This document shows positions 33,888-38,848 of a stretch of DNA of 38,848 nt, in pieces. The number at the start of each line of letters is the position of its first letter. Position 1 is the stretch's first letter. Source of the DNA: Hyphomicrobiales bacterium. GTDB taxonomy: Bacteria; Pseudomonadota; Alphaproteobacteria; Rhizobiales; Rhizobiaceae. Both the position numbers and the translations under genes were made by a program. The notes beneath the pieces were generated by a model. It was not told the DNA's origin. It did no database searches and saw nothing but the letters and a program-made list of their open reading frames with translations. Location: assembly GCA_900470965.1 (NCBI GenBank), contig UCCS01000019.1, forward strand, positions 33,107 through 71,954, in the 5' to 3' direction.

Positions 33888-34134
33888 CCGGGCGTCCCAA
33901 CTCGTCACCGGTGCGCACGATATTGGACGGCGCACCGAGAGGTTCTTTCTTGACTACACAAGGGAAGCGCATCCAGTCCTCGCGGCGTGCTGAATATCGG
34001 AGGCGACAGGACAAGGGCGCTCCTGAGCTCGGCTCGCGGGCGGTAAAAATTTTTGTCTGAGCAGATCTCGAATCAGGAAATCGGCAAAACACGAATTGAA
34101 TTCCACCCTCCGCTGAAATCAGGGCTGGCTTTGC

Positions 34135-34196
34135 CGGGAGCGCCGCTTTTGGCACTCCCGTACCCTCGTTGCTCCTAGGATATGGCTATGGCAACG
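34135..34196 (+). promoter_or_regulatory. ROSE-like RNA thermometer in front of an Hsp20 stub
   Basis: Two hairpins stand in tandem. The first (34135-34160) has CGGGAG/CTCCCG and an inner GCC/GGC stem. The second (34167-34196) closes with CGTTGC/GCAACG and contains TTGCTCCTAGGATATGG, where TCCT adjoins the AGGA ribosome site. The order and the TTGCT-type anti-Shine-Dalgarno element are those of ROSE thermometers of rhizobial hsp genes. Folding was judged by eye. Confidence 0.5.
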
Positions 34197-34265
34197 TCTT
34201 ACGACTACGCACATCTCTACCGCCCGAGCGTTGGCTTCGAGCGGGTCTTCGATCTCTCGAAGGCA
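34188..34265 (+). pseudogene. N-terminal stub of an Hsp20 gene
   Basis: Starting at ATG 34188 (or 34182) the frame reads ATSYDYAHLYRPSVGFERVF, the typical start of rhizobial Hsp20 proteins. It loses similarity after about residue 22 and runs into the 3' end of the convergent SDR gene (stop at 34270). The alpha-crystallin domain is absent. The ribosome site and the ROSE-like leader are kept, so it marks a deletion junction. Confidence 0.7.
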
Positions 34266-34269
34266 GCCA

Positions 34270-34998
34270 TCAGACCTGAGCCATACCCCCATCAACGGCT
34301 ATTTCTGCACCGGTGGTAAAACTGCTCTCGTCGCTCGCAAGGAAGAGGGCAGCTGCCGCCACCTCATCAGGTCTGCCCATACGTCCGAGAGGGATCATAC
34401 TAGACAGTGCGTCTCGAACCTCCTGTGAGGTCCTTGCCATCATCGCCGTATCGGTCGGTCCAGGGCTGACAACGTTGACGCGAATGCCTTTGGGAGCAAG
34501 TTCGTTTGCCCATGTGCGAGTAAACGATCGGACTGCGGCTTTCGTCGCACCATAGACACCATATCCTCTTGTGCCGATATCGCTCGCAATCGAGCCAATC
34601 AGCACAATCGTACCGCCGGGCTGCATGATGTCGATGGCACCCTGTACCGCAAATACAAGGGATCGGACGTTCAGGCCAAATGTCCGATCAAAATGATCTT
34701 CGGAAATCTCATCAAGGGGTGCGTATTCGGATAGGCCCGCGTTCACGACAAGCACGTCGATGCGGCCTTGTTCCGATCGGATCTGCTCAAAGACGCGCTG
34801 AAGATCGGCGTTGTTACTGGCATCCGCCTGGATCGCGTAGATGCTGCCCATGCCGGTTAAGTCTGGTTGGCTCTCCGCGCCCTTGCGGCTGGTCGCGTAG
34901 ACCTGCGCTCCCTCGCTGGCGAACCTTTGAGACACGGCTCCGCCGATGCCGCCGATACCGCCGATAACGAGGGAAATCTTGTTTGCTAATCTGGTCAT
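34270..34998 (-). CDS. Short-chain dehydrogenase/reductase (SDR)
   Basis: A 242-residue SDR. Its cofactor motif reads GGIGGIGGAV, with VIGG instead of VTGG, near residue 12; NAG is at about 85-87, Ser in VLIGSIAS, and Tyr/Lys in YGATKAA near 149-153, with GGMAQV at the C terminus. It is probably NADP-dependent, as the Arg-Lys after strand 2 (ATSRKGAE) suggests. It is divergent from an HxlR regulator across 95 bases holding a palindrome, so it is probably the regulated target. Its 3' end cuts into the Hsp20 stub. Confidence 0.93.
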   Translation of the reverse strand: MTRLANKISLVIGGIGGIGGAVSQRFASEGAQVYATSRKGAESQPDLTGMGSIYAIQADASNNADLQRVFEQIRSEQGRIDVLVVNAGLSEYAPLDEISEDHFDRTFGLNVRSLVFAVQGAIDIMQPGGTIVLIGSIASDIGTRGYGVYGATKAAVRSFTRTWANELAPKGIRVNVVSPGPTDTAMMARTSQEVRDALSSMIPLGRMGRPDEVAAAALFLASDESSFTTGAEIAVDGGMAQV

Positions 34999-35026
34999 GT
35001 TAACTCCACCAACAATGATGAAGCTA

Positions 35027-35045
35027 AGGTATATCCTCTATACCT
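35027..35045. promoter_or_regulatory. Palindrome between SDR and HxlR genes (likely HxlR operator)
   Basis: AGGTATA and TATACCT flank a 5-base spacer in perfect symmetry, midway between the divergent starts. A partial second copy (GTATACC) lies at about 35086-35092, next to the hxlR start. HxlR-family regulators bind such palindromes. Confidence 0.6.
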
Positions 35046-35093
35046 ACGGTCAATTACGCACTATATGTAAAGCAGATATCGAGGAGTATACCC

Positions 35094-35516
35094 ATGTCCG
35101 CAGTGAAAGAAGGTCCGCTCATCAAAGCTTGCTCGTCTCATAGCCACAAGGCTGTCTCTGCAGAGGCGTTGCTGGACGTTGAGAAGGCGCGGCCCGTGCT
35201 TGAGCAGATCGCCAACAAGTGGTCGGTCTTGATCCTGACCGTCTTGTGCACCCGGCCATCGCGCTTCAACGAGATCATGCGGCGCCTGGACGGGATCACT
35301 CACAAAGCACTCGCCGACGCATTGAAGCGCCTGGAGCGCAATGGCCTCGTTCGCCGCGACGTGCTTACCACGACAACGCCGGTCGGTGTCGAATATACCA
35401 TCACCGCGCTCGGCCGCTCCCTTCAGCAACCGTTCGAGGCGCTCTACGCTTGGTCCATGACCTACGGTCCGGAGCTCGAGCGCGCGCAAGAAGAATACGA
35501 TAGGGTTCGAGACTAA
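35094..35516 (+). CDS. HxlR-family transcriptional regulator
   Basis: A 140-residue winged-helix protein. The HxlR domain covers about 30-125: VLEQIANKWSVLILTVLCTR, RFNEIMRRLDGITHKALADA, LKRLERNGLVRR and GVEYTITALGRSL. The Cys near residue 13 could sense reactive electrophiles, as in some relatives. It is divergent from the SDR gene, which it probably represses from the palindrome at 35027-35045. A run GAGGAGTATACCC before the ATG serves as ribosome site and may overlap a half operator. Confidence 0.93.
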   Translation: MSAVKEGPLIKACSSHSHKAVSAEALLDVEKARPVLEQIANKWSVLILTVLCTRPSRFNEIMRRLDGITHKALADALKRLERNGLVRRDVLTTTTPVGVEYTITALGRSLQQPFEALYAWSMTYGPELERAQEEYDRVRD

Positions 35517-35524
35517 CTCGACTG

Positions 35525-35712
35525 ATAGAGAACTTCGCCAGGATGGGAGGCAGTACATAGGCCCCGAACCAGTCCGCTGATGAAATGCGCAGACTGCCTT
35601 TGAGATTCTGCTCCGCCCTGCAAGCCGGCGTTTCACTGCCAGTGCACCCTCTTCCATCTGCTCCGCCAGCCCGATGATCCCGTTGCCCTCTTCGGTCAGT
35701 ACGAGAGGACGC
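35525..35712 (-). pseudogene. LysR-type regulator fragment
   Basis: The minus strand from 35712 reads RPLVLTEEGNGIIGLAEQME, then EGALAVKRRLAG, shifts frame, and continues AEQNLKGSLRISSADWFGAY and VLPPILAKF. These are the linker and first strand of the effector domain of a LysR regulator. The DNA-binding head and most of the effector domain are missing, and a stop codon directly precedes the first residue. It is a middle slice of a gene, convergent to hxlR. Confidence 0.65.
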
Positions 35713-35837
35713 TAAACTCCGACTTTGGAGCGCTGGATGTACAGGTGTGGAAGATCGACGGCAGTCACGCCCTCTACATCTCGCAGGCCCTTGCCGTTGC
35801 GAAGGTTGTCGAGGGAGCAGCCAAAGCTACCAAGTAA
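35713..35837 (+). pseudogene. C-terminal fragment of an alpha/beta hydrolase
   Basis: The frame that ends at TAA 35835-35837 reads DVQVWKIDGSHALYISQALA, then VAKVVEGAAK. This is the end of an alpha/beta hydrolase: last strand, catalytic His in GSHA, final helix. The rest of the gene is absent; the junction with the LysR fragment is at about 35712. In intact loci the two kinds of genes are often neighbours, so this may be an internal deletion that fused both ends. Confidence 0.55.
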
Positions 35838-36140
35838 CATAGGATAGCGGCTCGCAATTGGAGCGCCTCTCTATGGGCTCGCTAGCTGCGTCGCGTCTGA
35901 AGACGTTACGCAGCTCCTTTGGGACTTGACCATTTAAAGTTAACGGCGAGCCCGGATGGCTGCTTGACGGCTAAATCGGCCCCGCCTGGGAAGCGATATC
36001 TTGCTTCAATTGGCCATGGAGGTCTCGGAGAACGGACATGCCGTGTTCAGGCGCACCCGCCACACTTGGCCCATGGAGATAGTCTTGTTGATTTGACTGG
36101 CATGGCGCGCGATCGGTCTGCCGACCATGACGCCTGTTTC
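35838..36140. other. Gap without a recognised gene
   Basis: About 300 bases with stops in all frames at short intervals on the plus strand and no motif on either strand. Nothing is seen except weak inverted repeats near 35880-35905 (AGCTGCGTCGCGTCTGAAGA region). Confidence 0.4.
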
Positions 36141-36353
36141 TTATGTTGTCTGCGACAGCGAACTCAGATGAATGAAAAGGGAGCCATTCGCGACCTCAAT
36201 TTTCTTGAGGAGATCCGCGCTGACTTCGTCTCTTGTCACCGCTTTAAAATGACGCCACTTCTGGTTTGTGGCGTCTGCGGGTATTGCCTTTCCTTCACGC
36301 AAAAACAGCGTCAAGTCGGGTTCGTCATCCGATTTGTAGATGCAAATCCTCAT
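36141..36353 (-). CDS. Small conserved hypothetical protein
   Basis: A 70-residue protein: RICIYKSDDEPDLTLFLREG, IPADATNQKWRHFKAVTRDE and VSADLLKKIEVANGSLFI. The pattern looks like a small rhizobial hypothetical with a beta-beta-alpha layout; function unknown. The start at 36353 is chosen where the natural protein begins; an upstream Met would add 19 dissimilar residues. GGGGCCGG precedes it but is a poor ribosome site. Confidence 0.6.
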   Translation of the reverse strand: MRICIYKSDDEPDLTLFLREGKAIPADATNQKWRHFKAVTRDEVSADLLKKIEVANGSLFIHLSSLSQTT

Positions 36354-36410
36354 CGCCGGCCCCGTTTTGCAGTGCAAAAATATTGTGCGCCGCAATGTTA
36401 ATGATGGCAA

Positions 36411-36947
36411 ACAATATTTTGCCGGATAAGCGAAAATCGTGACCGGTCAGAGTAGATGCTATCGAGATCGCCGGCGGCGCTTAGAGATAAGGCGCACCGA
36501 GTTAGCTGACTGATGGAAAAAGATCGAAAGGGAGGGGCCTCGCTGCTACCGATGCCCTGCTGCCTCAGAACAACCGCTAAGCGGATAGGCGAATGCGCTA
36601 ACCAGCGAGATAGCAACTCAGCGAGTGTTCTAACATGCGTATCCGTCTCTCGGCCAAGCGGTGCCCGTGCGAATACGTGAATCGGTGATTGCGCATATGA
36701 GATGGGCCGGTGAATGAGGAGAGCAAGACACTCCCCGTCACGCACCTGTGACGGACCCAGAAGTTACCAAATCCCTAACATGTTGATTTATAGAGCTGCT
36801 GCATTTGAATATTCTGTTGCCGCCCGGCAACAACCTGTCGCCTTTGGCGCAGTACGGGTCCCTTCGTGATAAGCCGATCTTGCCTGACAGGCCGAACCGG
36901 CGCAAAAAAGCACATCCTTAAATCGTATTGATATTAGCAACAACTTT
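36411..36947. other. Gap upstream of the autotransporter
   Basis: No convincing gene. A minus-strand frame of up to 115 residues (36398-36745) has no motif. A perfect 6-bp hairpin GTTGCC-GCCC-GGCAAC lies at 36816-36831. The last 100 bases are AT-rich and may hold the autotransporter promoter, but no clear -35/-10 pair was found. Confidence 0.4.
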
Positions 36948-38848
36948 ATGGAACCAGGCATGAGCGACGGTGCTGTTGGTAAAGGGAATATCGGAAAATG
37001 GAGGCTTCTTGCGGGTGTCAGCGCTGCGGCGCTGGCCATCGCCTGCGGGCTCGCCACGGTGGCATCGGCGCGGGAATACCTGGTTGGCAACGAGACGGAA
37101 CTGCGCGACGCCATTACGGCGGCGAACACAGATGGCGATAGCAGCGCAATCATCAAACTGACATCGTCGTTCCCGCTTAGCGGCACAGTCCTTCCGATCC
37201 CTGCCAAGCCGATCACTATCGACACGCAGGGCTTCACACTCACCGGCATTCAGATGTCGACGACAAACGGCCATGCGTTGACCTTCTCCGGCACAATTAT
37301 CGGTGCCACGGCGCAACGCGGGATATTTCTCAATAGTGCGCTTGTTGTTTCCTCGCTAATAAACAACGGTTCAATAACTGGGGGAGCCAACGGAACATCC
37401 ACTACTAGCGCCGGTGTTAGTCTGGCTGGCCCGACGACCTTCGTTAACAACGGGACGGTGACCGGCGGATCCAATTCCCTTGGCGGGCAAGCCGGCTTTG
37501 GTCTCCAGGCCAATCGAGGCTCCACCATCACCAACTATGGCTCGGTCCACGGCGGCGACGGCGGTCCAACCGGAATCGGTGGGCCCGCTGTGTTCCTGGG
37601 CGGGATCGGAACAGTCAACAGCACACTGACCAATTACGGTACGATCCGTGGCGGCGATGGTGGGACGGCATCGGGGGTTGGCGTAGAAATGCGTCGCAAC
37701 GGAGAACTTTTAAACCATGGCACGATCGAAGGCGGCAGCAACGCCGCAGGCGTGACGGTCGAAACGACGCCGGGTGCCTCGATCGTCAATAGCGGAACGA
37801 TCCTCGGCGGTCTTACGGCTAGTGGTCGAACGGACGCCATCGCCACGGACGCGACGTCCAGCCTGAACCTCGAACTTAATGCAGGCTCCAACATCATCGG
37901 CAATGTCGTCGGCAATACCACGTTGTCAGATACGCTTCGGCTCGGCGGCACGGGCACCGGCAGTTTCGACGTTTCGGCAATCGGCGCTGCCCAGCAATAC
38001 CGGAACTTCGACACGTTCGAGAAGACCGGCACCAGCACCTGGCTGCTGACGGGCGTCGCCACCACCGCGACGGACTGGACGATCTATGACGGAACACTGC
38101 TGATCGGCGACCACAGCGCCGCTTCGAGCATCATCGGCGACATCACCAACTTCGGCACGCTGGGCGGCAGCGGTACCATCTTCGGTGACGTCACGAACTC
38201 GGGCACGGTCTCCCCCGGCAATTCGATCGGTACGCTGACGATATCGGGCAACTATATCGGCAATGGCGGCACGCTTTTTATCGAAAGCGTGCTCGGCGGC
38301 GATGCCTCGCCGACCGACCGCCTTGTCGTCACGGGCAACACCTCGGGCACGACCAGCGTCAAGGTCACCAATCTCGGCGGCGGCGGGGCACAAACCGTCG
38401 AGGGCATCAAGATCGTCGATGTCGGCGGCAGCTCGGCCGGAAATTTTTCGCTGCTCGGCGACTATGTTTTTCAGGGAGATCAGGCCGTGGTCGGCGGTGC
38501 ATACGCCTATCGGCTCTACCAGAACGGCATCGCAACCCCGGCCGATGGCGACTGGTATCTTCGCTCGGCACTGGTCAATCCGGCCGCATCAGGCGCATCC
38601 GCAGCCCCACTCTATCAGCCCGGCGTTCCGCTTTACGAAGCCTATCCGCAACTCCTGCTCGCTCTCAACGGACTTTCCACGCTGCAGCAGCGCATCGGCG
38701 ACCGCACCTGGCCGGACGAAGGCACGGCGACGCCGACGAGCGGTCCTGACAATATCTGGCTTCGCACCGAGGGGACCCATGCCGGCCTCGAGCCGGACAC
38801 AAGCACGAGCGGCACCACCTATGACTACGATCTGTTCAAGCTGGAGGG
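36948..38848 (+). CDS. Autotransporter (type V secretion), N-terminal part
   Basis: The frame is open from 36948 to the window end (633 codons seen). After a signal peptide (WRLLAGVSAAALAIACGLA, cut near VASA), the passenger has a beta-helix character with six imperfect repeats of the type NNGSITGG, NNGTVTGG, NYGSVHGG, NYGTIRGG, NHGTIEGG, NSGTILGG (about residues 140-285). Later come the segments GTLLIGDHS, LGGSGTIFGDV and VSPGNSIGTL typical of pectin-lyase-like passengers, then a proline and alanine linker. The barrel seems to start at the very end (NIWLRTEGTHAGLEPD). The ATG at 36960 is an alternative start. It probably displays or releases a surface protein; the binding partner is unknown. 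Confidence 0.88.
   Translation, partial: MEPGMSDGAVGKGNIGKWRLLAGVSAAALAIACGLATVASAREYLVGNETELRDAITAANTDGDSSAIIKLTSSFPLSGTVLPIPAKPITIDTQGFTLTGIQMSTTNGHALTFSGTIIGATAQRGIFLNSALVVSSLINNGSITGGANGTSTTSAGVSLAGPTTFVNNGTVTGGSNSLGGQAGFGLQANRGSTITNYGSVHGGDGGPTGIGGPAVFLGGIGTVNSTLTNYGTIRGGDGGTASGVGVEMRRNGELLNHGTIEGGSNAAGVTVETTPGASIVNSGTILGGLTASGRTDAIATDATSSLNLELNAGSNIIGNVVGNTTLSDTLRLGGTGTGSFDVSAIGAAQQYRNFDTFEKTGTSTWLLTGVATTATDWTIYDGTLLIGDHSAASSIIGDITNFGTLGGSGTIFGDVTNSGTVSPGNSIGTLTISGNYIGNGGTLFIESVLGGDASPTDRLVVTGNTSGTTSVKVTNLGGGGAQTVEGIKIVDVGGSSAGNFSLLGDYVFQGDQAVVGGAYAYRLYQNGIATPADGDWYLRSALVNPAASGASAAPLYQPGVPLYEAYPQLLLALNGLSTLQQRIGDRTWPDEGTATPTSGPDNIWLRTEGTHAGLEPDTSTSGTTYDYDLFKLE

Noticed and set aside
33985..34060. 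Short basic plus-strand frame ending in AVKIFV
   Set aside because: Only about 36 codons with no supported start. It resembles the beginning of some small basic proteins but cannot be assigned.
36398..36745. 115-codon minus-strand frame as a gene
   Set aside because: No motif, no ribosome site, and irregular composition.

Overview
The window looks like an accessory replicon, or an accessory chromosomal island, of an alphaproteobacterium of the Rhizobium/Sinorhizobium/Agrobacterium group. Supporting signs are several DUF982 proteins, a Usg-family protein, an alphaproteobacterial LexA box (GTTC-N7-GTTC), repeated GGAAC-N18/19-TT sites of the type read by the general-stress sigma factor EcfG/RpoE2, a CIRCE-like element, a ROSE-like hairpin in front of a small heat-shock gene remnant, and a 'plasmid stabilisation' protein family common in rhizobia. 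The species cannot be named from the sequence alone.

Layout. 1-1016: end of an Hsp20 gene, a DUF982 gene and a small hypothetical. 1029-5290: DNA-repair block with LigD, two divergent SRAP-domain genes around a LexA box, and a truncated imuA. 5446-11059: minus-strand signalling block of a two-domain KaiC-like ATPase overlapping a hybrid histidine kinase with an N-terminal pseudo-receiver, then a PAS-GAF hybrid kinase. 11315-14617: a LOG-family gene, then a graveyard and mobile zone (DUF3302 pseudogene, intact DUF1778/GNAT toxin-antitoxin pair with a large palindromic operator, Fic-type remnant, UdgX remnant). 14674-19292: stress-type genes (DUF3175, plasmid-stabilisation family, a ThDP-dependent oxidase/decarboxylase, GFA-family protein, a secreted Gly/Ser/Asn-rich protein). 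19293-22513: low gene density, with two more DUF982 genes and a broken copy of the ThDP enzyme gene. 22615-30894: carbohydrate block (SDR-treZ operon, glycosyltransferase-debranching enzyme operon), a second secreted Gly/Ser/Asn-rich protein and small hypotheticals. 30953-33887: groES-groEL and, divergently, usg plus a hypothetical. 34135-35837: Hsp20 stub, SDR/HxlR divergent pair, LysR and hydrolase remnants. 36948-38848: start of an autotransporter that runs off the window.

The unifying theme is stress and desiccation survival: end-joining repair, abasic-site and SOS functions, trehalose and glycogen metabolism, chaperones, and at least eight genes or gene remnants preceded by the same GGAAC-N18/19-TT promoter pattern. 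These sites suggest that scattered genes form one general-stress regulon. The second theme is decay: at least eight broken genes lie between intact ones, indicating repeated insertion, deletion and duplication. All functional calls come from reading protein motifs; no database search was run.
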